The notes under the pieces were generated by a model. That model had not been told where the DNA came from. It did no database searches and saw nothing but the letters and a program-made list of their open reading frames with translations. Below, piece by piece: positions 42,778-52,300 of a DNA stretch of 64,000 nt. This stretch comes from Xiheimicrobium sp052034585 (GTDB taxonomy: Bacteria; Myxococcota; Myxococcia; Myxococcales; Myxococcaceae), in NCBI GenBank assembly GCA_052034585.1, contig JBPOIJ010000010.1, positions 1-64,000 on the forward strand. The letters are read 5' to 3'. Position 1 is the stretch's first letter; each line of letters begins with the position of its first letter. The position numbers were made by a program, and so were the translations under genes.

Positions 42778-44331
42778 GTGAAACGAATCGTCACCCTGTT
42801 GGTCGCCTGTGCGTGGGCCCTCGGCTGCGGAGTGCCCAGCGAGCCCGCCACCAACGAGCCAGCCGCCCAATCGACCGCGCCCGTCTTCGGGCAGTGGGAA
42901 TGTCCCCAGCAGCAGCCTCCTCCGCCTGGCCCGTGCGTCTACGAAGTGTCACTCGAGGAGTTGACGGTGACCGACAAGCAAGGCGTCACCGACGGGAACC
43001 TGGAGCTCTCGCTCGACAGCTCCTTCTCGCAAGGCGCGGCGAGCGGGAACGCGAGCTGGTCGAAGGACAAGGCGAAGGAAGACATCGGCTACACGGTGGG
43101 CGATCTGATGGGCACCTTCACCGTGCCGCGCGGGCAGAACCGCACGGTCACGCTCTGTCACACCACCACCGAGATCGACTACGGCTGGGTCAACGGCCGT
43201 GACGACGTCGCCCAGGAGTGCGTCACCACCACCCTGTCCTGCCCGGGCACGCGCGAGCGCGACGTCACCGCGACGACCAACTTCTGCCGCGGCAACAAGA
43301 AGGACTCGACCGGCGCGTGCAAGAACTTCAACGGCACGGTGAAGGTGTCGTGGAAGATCCGCCTCGTCGACAACGACGGCGACGGCGTGGACAACGAAGA
43401 CGATTTCACGCCCGACCCCTGCGACGACGTCAAGCTGGGTGAAGAGCACCAGGCAGCGGGTGGCCGCGCCTCGATCGTCTACTTCCACATGGGCGACGGC
43501 GATCTGAACACCCTGGTGCAGCACGTGGGCGTCGACCTCGAGAAGCCGATGGAGGGCTACGAGTACGTCGTGCTGCTCATCGACGACCCGAAGTTCCTCG
43601 GGCTCACCCTCTCGGACGACGCGCTGAAGAACGCCAACCTCGTGCTCTCTCCCACCGAGGACAACTTCTTCCGCGCCTTCCAGGAGGTCACCTCGCGCGG
43701 CTATGACACGGACGTGTGGTTGTGGTCGCACGGCGCGCTCGACGGCTCGGGCGGCGCGACGACCAACACCCTCGACCCGGCGGTCACCATCGACTCGATC
43801 GACATCGCGACCCGGCTCAACCCCGCTGTCACCGGCTCGCGGACGGTGCCGATCCGCATGGTGTACTCGACCGTCTGCTACCACAGCGCGAACAACGACA
43901 CCTGGCTGTCAGTGGGCGGCAAGGTCTCCGGCGCGCCACGCTTCATCGGCTTCCACCCCACCCTCGCCGGACCGTTCGCCGATCTCTGGAACACCGGCTC
44001 GACCTATGGCGGTGCGATCGCTGGCCAGATGGCGACCGGCGCCCACCTGCTCGCCGAGAACTTCATCTGGGTGCAGGGAGAGGCGTCGCTCGTGTCGGCG
44101 GCGGCCGGCCTCTCGCTGCCCGCGGGCTGCAACGTCACCGACAGCGTCTTCGCCCAGAACCCATGCGCCAAGTGGTACTTCGACGACGGCGCGGGCGACT
44201 ACCTCGGCTACAACATGAACGGTGGTGAGTACGACCAGACGAGGACTGGGCTCGACAACCTGCGCTTCTCCTCGCAGTGGCTGCTGCAGGGGAACGTCGC
44301 GGTCACCAAGTTCAGCCTCATCGACTACTGA
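42778..44331 (+). CDS. Caspase-fold (clan CD-like) lipoprotein
   Basis: 517 residues, GTG start, lipobox ALGCG. The N-terminal half contains beta-rich sequence and a calcium-like DNDGDGVDNEDDF loop. From about 230 the pattern ASIVYFHMGDGDLN, YVVLLIDD, DVWLWSHGALDG and RMVYSTVCYHSANN follows the strand-His-strand-Cys order of caspase/clostripain-like peptidases, with HG and C as the possible dyad. Late cysteines may form disulfides. Probably a surface peptidase or inactive relative; the family is uncertain. Confidence 0.6.
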   Translation: MKRIVTLLVACAWALGCGVPSEPATNEPAAQSTAPVFGQWECPQQQPPPPGPCVYEVSLEELTVTDKQGVTDGNLELSLDSSFSQGAASGNASWSKDKAKEDIGYTVGDLMGTFTVPRGQNRTVTLCHTTTEIDYGWVNGRDDVAQECVTTTLSCPGTRERDVTATTNFCRGNKKDSTGACKNFNGTVKVSWKIRLVDNDGDGVDNEDDFTPDPCDDVKLGEEHQAAGGRASIVYFHMGDGDLNTLVQHVGVDLEKPMEGYEYVVLLIDDPKFLGLTLSDDALKNANLVLSPTEDNFFRAFQEVTSRGYDTDVWLWSHGALDGSGGATTNTLDPAVTIDSIDIATRLNPAVTGSRTVPIRMVYSTVCYHSANNDTWLSVGGKVSGAPRFIGFHPTLAGPFADLWNTGSTYGGAIAGQMATGAHLLAENFIWVQGEASLVSAAAGLSLPAGCNVTDSVFAQNPCAKWYFDDGAGDYLGYNMNGGEYDQTRTGLDNLRFSSQWLLQGNVAVTKFSLIDY

Positions 44332-44469
44332 CGTCGCGTTGAGCCGCCCGGCCCGCGTCACCGCTTCTTGGGTGGCGTCGGCCGGGCACCTTGTCATTCG
44401 TGGACGACGTCCGCTGGCACTGACGGCGCAAGCGAGTGAGCGTGGTGTCCTCCGTTCACGAGCGCACCG

Positions 44470-44873
44470 TCAGCCCGTCAGCGCGTGAACCGAGTCTCCG
44501 GAAAGGCCTTGCCTGAGCGTGCACTTCTTCAGGTTGAGCAGGCCGAGGCCGTGTTTCAGCTTCGGCAACTCCGGCAGCTCGTCATCGGTGAGCCGGCTGC
44601 TGCGAAGGCGTAGCTGGGTCAGCGTCTTCAGCAACGGCGACCGGCGCCGGGCAGGGCCGTGGCGCCGAGTCGCACGGTGTCGAGCGCGGAGGGCCCCGCA
44701 AGCCGGTCGGGAAAGGAGAACTGGGCCGAGGTGCCCTTCGACGCGGCCAGCTTGCACGGCACGGTGATCAACTCGCCACGCGGGTCGTCTTCGGCGGTGA
44801 GGGCGTCGGCATGGACGAGCCTCCGCGCGTCGTCTTCGGAGTGCGCGAGGCCTTCATCGGCGCACCACTTCAC
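44470..44873 (-). pseudogene. Broken leucine-rich-repeat protein with repeat-companion motif
   Basis: Two overlapping minus-strand frames look like one gene interrupted by a frameshift near 44640. The upstream piece has ADALTAEDDPRGELI, matching the TIGR02996-type companion domain of LRR proteins. The downstream piece has LTQLRLRSSRLTDDELPELPKLKHGLGLLNLKKC, an LRR pattern. Both are short. It starts 8 bp after the GOGAT-like gene ends. The rest of the 44332-44880 interval shows nothing else. Confidence 0.5.
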
Positions 44874-44880
44874 GAAGGAC

Positions 44881-46473
44881 TCAGCTCCGGGTGCCCGAGG
44901 TGAACGAGTTCGCCTGCGCGGCGGCGAGCGGGCGCGCGAACGAAGGCGGCACGGTCTTTCCGAGCAACGAGCCCTCCTCGATGAACTCGTAGATCTCTCC
45001 GTAGTGGCGAATCTCCGAGAGGCCGGTGCGCTTCATCAGGTGCCACGGCCGAAGACCCGAGGAGTGGGAGAGGCCCATCGCTCCGACGAGCTCGGCCACC
45101 GTCTTCACCGTCTCGCGATGGTAGTTGGCGACGCGCACTTCCTTGTGGCCGACGTCGAGGCCCACCACGAGCGATGGCTTCTGGGTCGCGACACCCGTGG
45201 GGCACTCGTTGGTGTTGCAGCGCAGCGCCTGGATGCAGCCGAGCGCCATCATCATCGCGCGCGCCGAGAGGCAGACGTCGGCCCCGATGGCGAGGCGAGA
45301 GACCACGTCGAAGCCCGTCACCGCGCGCCCGGCGCAGAGCACCCGAATGTGCTTCCGCAACCCAAAGCCGGTGAGCGCATTGTGCACGAAGATGAGCGAC
45401 TCCCTGAGCGGAGCGCCGACCGAGTTCGAGAACTCCAGCGGCGCGGCGCCGGTGCCACCTTCGCCACCGTCGACGTTGATGAAGTCGGGCGTGATGCCGG
45501 TCTCGACGATCGCCTTGCAGATGGCGAGGAACTCGCGGCGCTTGCCGATGCAGAGCTTCATGCCCACCGGTTTCCCGCCTGACAGCTCACGCAGCTTCGC
45601 GAGGAACTCGAGCAGGCCGATGGGCGTGGAGAAGGCCGAGTGCGCGGGCGGAGAGAGCACGTCCTGGCCGACGGGCACGCCGCGAATCTTCGCGATCTCC
45701 TCGGTCACCTTGCGCGCCGGAAGGATGCCGCCGTGCCCGGGCTTCGCGCCCTGCGACAGCTTCAGCTCGGTCATCTTCACCTGCGGAATGTTGGCGTTGT
45801 CGCGAAAGCGGGAGGGGTCGAACTTGCCGTCGAGCGTTCGGGCCGAGAAGTAGCCGGTACCGAGCTCCCAGACGAGATCGCCGCCCTTCTCGAGGTGGTA
45901 CGGCGACAGGCCGCCCTCCCCGGTGTCCTGGTAGAAGCCGCCCAGCTTCGCGCCGCCGTTGAGCGCGAGCACCGCGTTCCTCGAGAGCGAGCCGTAGCTC
46001 ATCTCCGAGACGTTGAATATGCTCGCCGAGTAGGGCGTGGTGCATTGGGGAGAGCCGATGCTGATCCGCAGCTCCTTCGGGTCGGTGTGCACCGGCGCGA
46101 GCGAGTGGTTCACCCACTCGTAGCCCACCTGGTTCACGTCGAGCTTGGTGCCGAACGGCAGCGTGTCGGGCTCGAGCTTGGCGCGCTGGTAGACGAGCGA
46201 GCGAATGTCGCGGTTGAAGGGCGTGCCGTCGGTGTTCGACTCGACGAAGTACTGGTTGATCTCGGGGCGGATCAGCTCGAACAGGTAACGGAAGTTGCCG
46301 ATGATGGGGAAGTTGCGCCGCACCGCCTGCTTCGTCTGCGCCATGTCCCAGACGCCGCGCACGACGAACGGAGCGACGACGACGAAGCCCCAGGCCGCGG
46401 AGTGGACGAAGAAGGTGGCGACGCCGAGCGCACCGACGAGCCCGAGCGCGCTCACCACGAAGATCGTTCGCAT
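44881..46473 (-). CDS. FMN-binding glutamate synthase family protein
   Basis: 530 residues from the ATG at 46473 (a TTG 12 bp upstream is weaker). One or two N-terminal membrane helices (about 5-40) precede a GltB-type FMN/ferredoxin-GOGAT domain: GEGGLSPYH, AKPGHGG, VDGGEGGTGAAP, ADVCLSARAMM, and the 3Fe-4S cluster motif CIQALRCNTNECP. There is no glutaminase domain and no small subunit gene nearby, so it is the stand-alone, membrane-anchored GOGAT-like family (YerD type), whose reaction is not settled. Confidence 0.87.
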   Translation of the reverse strand: MRTIFVVSALGLVGALGVATFFVHSAAWGFVVVAPFVVRGVWDMAQTKQAVRRNFPIIGNFRYLFELIRPEINQYFVESNTDGTPFNRDIRSLVYQRAKLEPDTLPFGTKLDVNQVGYEWVNHSLAPVHTDPKELRISIGSPQCTTPYSASIFNVSEMSYGSLSRNAVLALNGGAKLGGFYQDTGEGGLSPYHLEKGGDLVWELGTGYFSARTLDGKFDPSRFRDNANIPQVKMTELKLSQGAKPGHGGILPARKVTEEIAKIRGVPVGQDVLSPPAHSAFSTPIGLLEFLAKLRELSGGKPVGMKLCIGKRREFLAICKAIVETGITPDFINVDGGEGGTGAAPLEFSNSVGAPLRESLIFVHNALTGFGLRKHIRVLCAGRAVTGFDVVSRLAIGADVCLSARAMMMALGCIQALRCNTNECPTGVATQKPSLVVGLDVGHKEVRVANYHRETVKTVAELVGAMGLSHSSGLRPWHLMKRTGLSEIRHYGEIYEFIEEGSLLGKTVPPSFARPLAAAQANSFTSGTRS

Positions 46474-46522
46474 CGGGGCAGTCAAGCGTCAGCCCGGCCG
46501 AGGGCAAATTTCCGGCAGGCCG

Positions 46523-47206
46523 TCAGCGGAGCGACTTCTGCGCTTCGCGAACCGACAGCCCGCTCAGCCGGCCCTCCCACTTCGTCAGCCATCGCTTCAC
46601 CACCGCGGGCCGCGTCTTGCCGAGGCTGCGCATCGCCCAGCCGATGCCCTTGCGCAGGAAGAAGTCCTTCCCGTCCACCGCGTGCTCGATGGCGAACTCG
46701 AGGAGCTCGTCGTCCGTCTCTTCGGCGCGCAGCACCTGACAGACCAACGCCGATCGCTGGAGCCACAGCTCGCCCGAGGTCGCCCAGCGCCGCAGCACCT
46801 TCGTCATTCGTTTCGGGTCGTTCTCGAGCGCGTCGGCGACCGGGTGCATCGAGAGCTCGTCGACGAGATCCCACCAGGCTCCGGAGAGGATGAGCTCTTC
46901 GAGGAGCGGCGCGGCGTCGGCGGTGAGCCAGCGCCGGTGGGGCTTGAGCCGCAGCACGTTCAGCGCGACGAAGCGCTCTTCGCGAAACTCGGCGGCGTTC
47001 CAGGAGGTCCGAACGAACGTCGCCAACCCCTCGAGGGACTCGAACGGCGCGGAGAAGAGGTCCTTCGCGAGCGCGCGGGCGAGGGGGACGCGAACGCCCA
47101 GGCACGGCATCTCGGACTTGAGGTAGGCGCGCATGCCTTCGGCTCGATCGGGCTCGGCGACGGCGCGCAGGCGTCTCAGCACTTCGGCGCGAGTGGGTCG
47201 GCTCAT
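46523..47206 (-). CDS. AlkD-type DNA alkylation repair glycosylase
   Basis: 227 residues from the ATG at 47206; longer frames upstream are unlikely. All-helical ALK/HEAT repeats typical of AlkD: WNAAEFREERFVALNVL, WWDLVDELSMHPV with the likely catalytic Asp, RSALVCQVLRAEETD, and KDFFLRKGIGWAMRSLGKTRPAVV near the C-terminus. It excises positively charged alkylated bases without base flipping. It lies alone, 49 bp past the upstream GOGAT-like gene start, with the same orientation. Confidence 0.87.
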   Translation of the reverse strand: MSRPTRAEVLRRLRAVAEPDRAEGMRAYLKSEMPCLGVRVPLARALAKDLFSAPFESLEGLATFVRTSWNAAEFREERFVALNVLRLKPHRRWLTADAAPLLEELILSGAWWDLVDELSMHPVADALENDPKRMTKVLRRWATSGELWLQRSALVCQVLRAEETDDELLEFAIEHAVDGKDFFLRKGIGWAMRSLGKTRPAVVKRWLTKWEGRLSGLSVREAQKSLR

Positions 47207-47389
47207 CGGGCCATGGTGCCACGGCGAGCGAGCTTCGGTGCAACTCCTTCGGTCGGCTCCTCGGCTCAGCTCGAAGCGCGACCCGCCTTCGACTCGAGCG
47301 AGCTCGGCGCGAGCCCGACCCAGCACCTGCTTTGCCGAGTTCCTCCGAGGAACGAGCTGGCGACCCACGACGCCGGGGGCGCCGCCAGC

Positions 47390-49018
47390 TCACAGCTCGA
47401 GCAACTTCATCTTGTTCTTCGCGGCCTTCGCGATCTTGCCCTTGCCCTTGGTCGACAGCAGCTCGAGCACCTCGGCCCCGACGTTCTTGAGCTCGAACTG
47501 CTGCTTCTCGGCGAAGTGCACGCCCACGTAGTAGCGCGCTTCGTCGGACAGCGACTTCGCCTTCATCACCGCCTCGGCGACTCCGAAGCCTTCCGCGTGC
47601 AGCTTCTCGAGCTCGGCGAGCGACGGGTCGCGCTGCCTCGCGCGCGGGTGCGGATCGAGCGAGTGGTGCAACAGCTGCTGCACCACCACGCCGAACCGAT
47701 CGTCGACGGTCGCCACGGTGGAACGACCCAGCATCTGCCCGATGGCCTCGGCCCGCGCGGGGTCCTTCTTTCCGAGCGACTTGAGCTTGTCGCGCAAGAG
47801 CTCGGCCCAGCCTTCGGGATCGGCCGCGCGCACCGGCTCGAGCTGCTTGCGCGCCACCGCGAGCGACTCGGCCAGGTTCTTGCCACCCGCCTCGAGGAGC
47901 CGCTTCACGTCCTTCTTTGTCAGCTTCTGGGAGAGCGGCGCGAGAATGTCGGCGAGCACCTGCGCGCCCGCGTCCTCTTCGGCGTCGGCGAGCGCCTCGG
48001 CGAGCAGTGACTCTCCGCCTTCGAGCTGAGCGACCACCTTCGCCGCCGCCTCTGCCTTCGCTCGGTCGCCGGACCGCGCCACCGGCAGCAAGGTCTTCGC
48101 CGCGAGCTTGCCCGCCGCGCCCTTCTGGCTCACCGCGAGGCTGCCGAGGTGATCGATCGCCCAGAGCGCGACCGAGGCGTCCTTCGATTCACAGAGCTCG
48201 GCCAGCTCCTCGGCGAACTCGACGCCGATCTTCAGCACCGTCAGCGAGTCCCTCGCCCCGCGCGCCACGTGCACGTTCTCGTCCTGCAAGAGCTCCATGA
48301 GCCTGCGGAGCGACTTCTTCGACGGGCCCGTCGCGCAGGCGAAGCGCATCGCCGTCGCGGCTTCCATGCGCACCAGCGGAGGGTGCTTCGTCGAGAGAAA
48401 CCCAAGGAGCTCGTCCTGCGTCTCGGGCAGCTCGAGGAAGCCCAGGATCTTGATCGCTCCGCGGGTGACGTCTTCGTCCTCGAGCGTCTTCTTCTTCTCG
48501 AGGAACTTGAGCACCTGGGTCTTCATCACCCGGCGCTGCGCCTCGCTCATCTCACGCGCTTCTTGCCGCACCGAGAGCGTCACCCGGTTGATGGCGTCGA
48601 ACGACTGGCCGCGCAGCCCCTCCAAGGCCAGCTCGAAGGACTGCTTGCCACCCACCGCGGGGAGCAGCTGCGACAACACCGCGCGTGCTTCCGGCGTCGC
48701 GTCGGCGAGGCGGGCCTTGAGCTCGGGGAGCGCGGCTTCTCCCAGGTTGGCGATGGCCTCCTTGGCGGCCTGCTGCACGTCGCGGCTGCGGTTGAGCGAG
48801 TCGAGCAGCACCGGCAGCGCCTTGAGCGCCTGCACTTGCCCGAGCGCCTCGATGGCGGCCTCGGCGTAGGCGTCCAGCTCGTCCTTCGCCATCTCGATGA
48901 GCCGCGAGACGACGGCGGCGTCTTTCACTTTCAGCTCACCCAGCACCACGGCGGCGGCGATGCGCTTGCGTGGCGTGGCGTCGTCCAGGAGCTCGACGAT
49001 GCGCTTGAGTGCGTCCAT
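47390..49018 (-). CDS. HEAT-repeat protein
   Basis: 542 residues from the ATG at 49018, preceded by GGGGGAAGACC. About ten HEAT-like helix pairs (for example IAAAVVLGELKVKDAAVVSRLIEMA and ALPVLLDSLNRSRDVQQAAKEAIANLG) give an extended superhelix for protein binding. No catalytic motif, signal peptide or membrane segment. The Lys-rich C-terminus (KGKIAKAAKNKMKLLEL) may bind nucleic acid or a partner. Function unknown. Confidence 0.8.
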   Translation of the reverse strand: MDALKRIVELLDDATPRKRIAAAVVLGELKVKDAAVVSRLIEMAKDELDAYAEAAIEALGQVQALKALPVLLDSLNRSRDVQQAAKEAIANLGEAALPELKARLADATPEARAVLSQLLPAVGGKQSFELALEGLRGQSFDAINRVTLSVRQEAREMSEAQRRVMKTQVLKFLEKKKTLEDEDVTRGAIKILGFLELPETQDELLGFLSTKHPPLVRMEAATAMRFACATGPSKKSLRRLMELLQDENVHVARGARDSLTVLKIGVEFAEELAELCESKDASVALWAIDHLGSLAVSQKGAAGKLAAKTLLPVARSGDRAKAEAAAKVVAQLEGGESLLAEALADAEEDAGAQVLADILAPLSQKLTKKDVKRLLEAGGKNLAESLAVARKQLEPVRAADPEGWAELLRDKLKSLGKKDPARAEAIGQMLGRSTVATVDDRFGVVVQQLLHHSLDPHPRARQRDPSLAELEKLHAEGFGVAEAVMKAKSLSDEARYYVGVHFAEKQQFELKNVGAEVLELLSTKGKGKIAKAAKNKMKLLEL

Positions 49019-49168
49019 TTCGGTCTTCCCCCGTGGCGGATGGGTCGGCGGCTCGGGAAGGTACCTGGGGAAAACCCGGTGAACAGCCGATTCGACCGCC
49101 GCTGGCATTGTCGCGCCCGAGCGGAAGCGCTCCCGGAGCGCCCAGCTTTTGGGGCACCATCTCGCGCC

Positions 49169-50038
49169 ATGAACGCACGCGCTTCGCTCGTCCGCCCGTC
49201 GGTGGTGCTGCTCTCCTCGCTGATGGCGCTGGGCTGCGTGTCGCAGAAGACGTTCGACGCGCTCAAGGGAGAACGCGACGCGCTCGACGTCACCCTCGCG
49301 GAGCGCAACGAGGAGCTCCGCGGCAAGGAGGCGCTCGTCAAGAAGCGCGAGGCGCGCATCACCGAGCTCGAGGCCGCCCTCGCCGACGAGAAGGACACGG
49401 TGAAGGACTTGAACGCTCGCATCGACAAGCTGGTGGGCGACCTCGCCTCCGTCACCAAGGACAAGTCGAAGCTACAAGGCAGCGTCGAGGAGATGACGGT
49501 CGCGCTCGCCGATCTCGAGCGCCGCCGCGCCGAGGCTGAAGCCCGGGTGCAGGAGTTCAAGAACCTGCTCGCCCGCTTCCGAACCCTCATCGACGCCGGG
49601 AAGCTGAAGGTGCGCATCGTCGACGGCCGCATGGTGGTGGTGCTCGCGACCGACGTGCTCTTCGGCTCCGGGTCGGCGAGCCTGTCGAAGGACGGCAAGG
49701 CCGCGATCGTCGAGGTCGCCGCGGTGCTCGCCAGCATTCCGAAGCGTTCCTTCCAGGTCGAGGGCCACACCGACTCGGTGCCCATCGCGAGCGCCGCGTT
49801 CCCCTCGAACTGGGAGCTCGCCGCCGCCCGCGCCATCACCGTCACCAAGACGATGGTCGAAGGAGGGCTGCCAGCCGAGCGCGTGTCGGCCGCCAGCTTC
49901 GCCGAGAAGAAGCCGGTCGCCTCGAACGACACGCCCGAGGGCAAGGCGCTCAACCGGCGCATCGAGATCACGATCGTGCCCGATCTCTCGACGTTGCCCG
50001 GCTTCGACGAGCTCAAGAAACTCGATGGAGGGAAGTGA
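49169..50038 (+). CDS. OmpA/MotB-type peptidoglycan-binding lipoprotein
   Basis: 289 residues from the ATG at 49169. Lipobox LMALGC, a long coiled coil (about 25-135) rich in Glu, Lys and Arg, then an OmpA-like domain with VLFGSGSASLSKDGKAAI, FQVEGHTDSVPI, NWELAAARA and NRRIEI. It anchors the outer membrane to peptidoglycan. Divergent from the HEAT-repeat gene. The architecture resembles the coiled-coil OmpA proteins frequent in myxobacteria. Confidence 0.9.
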   Translation: MNARASLVRPSVVLLSSLMALGCVSQKTFDALKGERDALDVTLAERNEELRGKEALVKKREARITELEAALADEKDTVKDLNARIDKLVGDLASVTKDKSKLQGSVEEMTVALADLERRRAEAEARVQEFKNLLARFRTLIDAGKLKVRIVDGRMVVVLATDVLFGSGSASLSKDGKAAIVEVAAVLASIPKRSFQVEGHTDSVPIASAAFPSNWELAAARAITVTKTMVEGGLPAERVSAASFAEKKPVASNDTPEGKALNRRIEITIVPDLSTLPGFDELKKLDGGK

Positions 50039-50089
50039 CGAGCGGGCCCCGACGGCGCTATCTGATGGGCTCCACTTGGAGGGAACGAC

Positions 50090-50398
50090 ATGCCCGTGAA
50101 GATTGCCCCGAAGAACGAGTCCGCGATCGTCGCCGCGATGAAGAACACCATCGGCGCGAACGAGGCCAAGAAGATCGTGAAGACGGTGGGAGGGAAGAAC
50201 GGCGAGGTGAGCACCCGCACCGAGCTCTCCCAGCTCAAGGCGATTCGCACCAAGTACGCGAGCGCGTTCACCACCGAGGCGAAGAAGCTGCTCGACAAGG
50301 AGATCGCGAGCGCCTCGAAGTCCGTCTCGCACACCCCGCACCCTGCGCCGCGCCGTCCCCTCTGGGGTGGTGGGAGCTCGTCGGGCGGCGGGAGCTGA
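50090..50398 (+). CDS. Small Lys-rich hypothetical protein
   Basis: 102 residues; GGAGGGA lies upstream of the ATG. Basic helical body (VPKNESAIVAAMKNTIGANEAKKIVK-like composition) ending in a Pro/Gly/Ser tail. No family. It ends in frame with the nucleotidyltransferase, whose frame opens immediately after this stop, so the two genes are translationally adjacent. Confidence 0.6.
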   Translation: MPVKIAPKNESAIVAAMKNTIGANEAKKIVKTVGGKNGEVSTRTELSQLKAIRTKYASAFTTEAKKLLDKEIASASKSVSHTPHPAPRRPLWGGGSSSGGGS

Positions 50399-50401
50399 GA
50401 C

Positions 50402-51343
50402 ATTCCTCGGCCGGCGCCCGAGTCGTCCTGGGTCGAGCGCCTCGAGCTGACGGCGGAGCGAGAAGCCACCCGGCTCGCCCGCCGTGGTGCGCTCGCCGTC
50501 GCGCTCACCGGTTCGCTCGCCAGAGGCGACGCAGGGCCTGGCTCGGACGTCGATCTCTGGGTGGTGGGTGACCGGGAACGCCGGCGCCACGTCGAGCGAG
50601 ACGGCGTGCCGGTGACCCTCCTCGAAGAGCCCATCAGCGTGGCCCTCTCGCTCGAGCGCTTCTCCCGCGTCGAGGTGGCCGAGGCGCGCGTGCTCTATGA
50701 TCCGATGGCGATCTTCCCCCGAATCACCGCCGCCTTCCTCCGTCATCGCTCGGCCGCGCGGGAGCTGGCACTCGAGCACTTGAGCGACGACGTGACCCTC
50801 CTCGAGGCGCACGCGCAGAAGAGCGACGAGCGAGTGCTCGGCCTGCTGCTCTCGCGAGAAGCGCTGCTGCTCCGGGCCGGCCGGTTCGCGTTCGCCCACC
50901 ATGGCTTGAGGGCGGTGAAGTTCCGCCACCTCCGGGCGCTGCTCGACGCCCCGCTCGTGCGACGGCTGCGGCGGGCGCTCGGGCTCGAGCAGGTCTCGCT
51001 CGCCGCCGTCCGCTCCGCCCTGCTCGCCCTCACTCCCGGCCGGCGCGACAACAACGCCCTTCACAAGCTCGATCACCACCAGCTCGAAGAGGGCACCCTG
51101 CTGGCCCGGCGCGAGGTGCTGCTCGCCCATTCCCGAGGGAACACGCCTGCGGCGCGCCTCGAGTCCCTGATGCGCTGGTGGCTGCGCTCGTCTCAGTCGA
51201 GCGAGCTGCGGACCGTCTTCGGCATCACCCCGGAGCGGCTGGGTGATCAACGGGAAGACGTCGGCGCGGTGGCGAAGGCGCTGGAGGCGCTCGACCAGGC
51301 GGCGAGCGGAGGCCGGCGTCGGGCACGATCAGTTCTTGAGTGA
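50402..51343 (+). CDS. Nucleotidyltransferase-fold protein with ATT start
   Basis: 313 residues. The core pol-beta/MNT motif LTGSLARGDAGPGSDVDLWVV (GS near residue 40, DVD near 53) lies before the first ATG/GTG/TTG of the frame (GTG 50561), which would delete the active site. The only good alternative start is ATT at 50402, with GGGAG ending 8 bp upstream. The C-terminal 200 residues are helical. Resembles aminoglycoside or MNT-type nucleotidyltransferases; substrate unknown. Its 3' end overlaps the convergent Hsp33 gene by 15 bp. Confidence 0.7.
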   Translation: MPRPAPESSWVERLELTAEREATRLARRGALAVALTGSLARGDAGPGSDVDLWVVGDRERRRHVERDGVPVTLLEEPISVALSLERFSRVEVAEARVLYDPMAIFPRITAAFLRHRSAARELALEHLSDDVTLLEAHAQKSDERVLGLLLSREALLLRAGRFAFAHHGLRAVKFRHLRALLDAPLVRRLRRALGLEQVSLAAVRSALLALTPGRRDNNALHKLDHHQLEEGTLLARREVLLAHSRGNTPAARLESLMRWWLRSSQSSELRTVFGITPERLGDQREDVGAVAKALEALDQAASGGRRRARSVLE

Positions 51344-52216
51344 GCCGCCCTCGAGCTCCTCGACCAAGGCGAAGAGCTCGGGCAACGAGACCTCGTACTT
51401 GGTGGCGCAGAAGTGACAGGTGACGGCGGTGCTGCCGGCGGTGTCGATGATCTCCTGGAGTTCGTCCTTCCCCAGGCTGCGCAGGGTGTCGAGGGTGCGC
51501 TGCTTCGAGCAGGTGCAGGCGAAGCGCGCGGGCGTTCGTTGCGTCACCGCCAGGGCAGGAAAGAGCCTGCCGAAGAGCGCGTCGGCGGTGACGATGGACG
51601 CGTCGGCGACCGCGGCCTCGAGCGAGGCCTGCAGGGTGGCGCCGAGCGCCTCGAGCGCGGTCAGCTCGCCGTTCGGGAGCGCCTGGACCAGCACTGCCGC
51701 CACCATGCCCAGCGGTTCGGCCCCGCGCGCACCGGTGGCGATGGCGACGTGGGTCTTCACCTGCTCCGACATCACGAAATAGCGGTTCAGATCGGCGACG
51801 AGCTCGAACGCCTCGAGCTCGATGGACGAGCGGTAGTACTCGCTGCCGATGTCGCGCAGCACCGAGAGGAAGCCCTTGTTCCCCAGCGCGGCGCGCCAGC
51901 GGAAGTCGGCGCCGAGCTCGAGGTCGACCAACGCGTTCTTCGCATAGCCCCGCATCGTGCCGTCGACTCCCGCGTCGACGAGCAGCCCGCGGAGCGCGCC
52001 GTCACACTCGAGCTGGAGGTTGACGCGGGTGTCGCCCTTCTGGAGCGCGGTCAGCACCCCGGCGGCCGCGAAGGCCTGCCCGAGGAGCGCCGCGGAGACG
52101 GCCCTCAGCCCGTGCCGTCGCCTCGCCTCCTGCGCCACCGAGGGAACGACCGCCACCGCGACGGTGAGGTTGGTGGCCTCGATGAAGCCCTTGAGGATCG
52201 CGTCGCCTTCGCTCAC
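51329..52216 (-). CDS. hslO: Redox-regulated chaperone Hsp33
   Basis: The GTG at 52216 is chosen because AGGAG sits 6 bp upstream; an ATG at 52285 would add 23 unlike residues. 295 residues, close to E. coli Hsp33 (292). The C-terminal zinc switch CTC ... CHFC has the expected CxC and CxxC spacing and controls activation by oxidation. The N-terminal substrate-binding domain contains NLTVAVAVVPSVAQEARRRHG. It prevents aggregation under oxidative heat stress. Confidence 0.9.
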   Translation of the reverse strand: MSEGDAILKGFIEATNLTVAVAVVPSVAQEARRRHGLRAVSAALLGQAFAAAGVLTALQKGDTRVNLQLECDGALRGLLVDAGVDGTMRGYAKNALVDLELGADFRWRAALGNKGFLSVLRDIGSEYYRSSIELEAFELVADLNRYFVMSEQVKTHVAIATGARGAEPLGMVAAVLVQALPNGELTALEALGATLQASLEAAVADASIVTADALFGRLFPALAVTQRTPARFACTCSKQRTLDTLRSLGKDELQEIIDTAGSTAVTCHFCATKYEVSLPELFALVEELEGGSLKN

Positions 52217-52300
52217 CGAACGCTCCTTGCTCGCACGAAAAACGAAGGGCGGCCCCGCATCGACGCGGAACCGCCCATCGTTCACCTCATCGGGCGCTGG

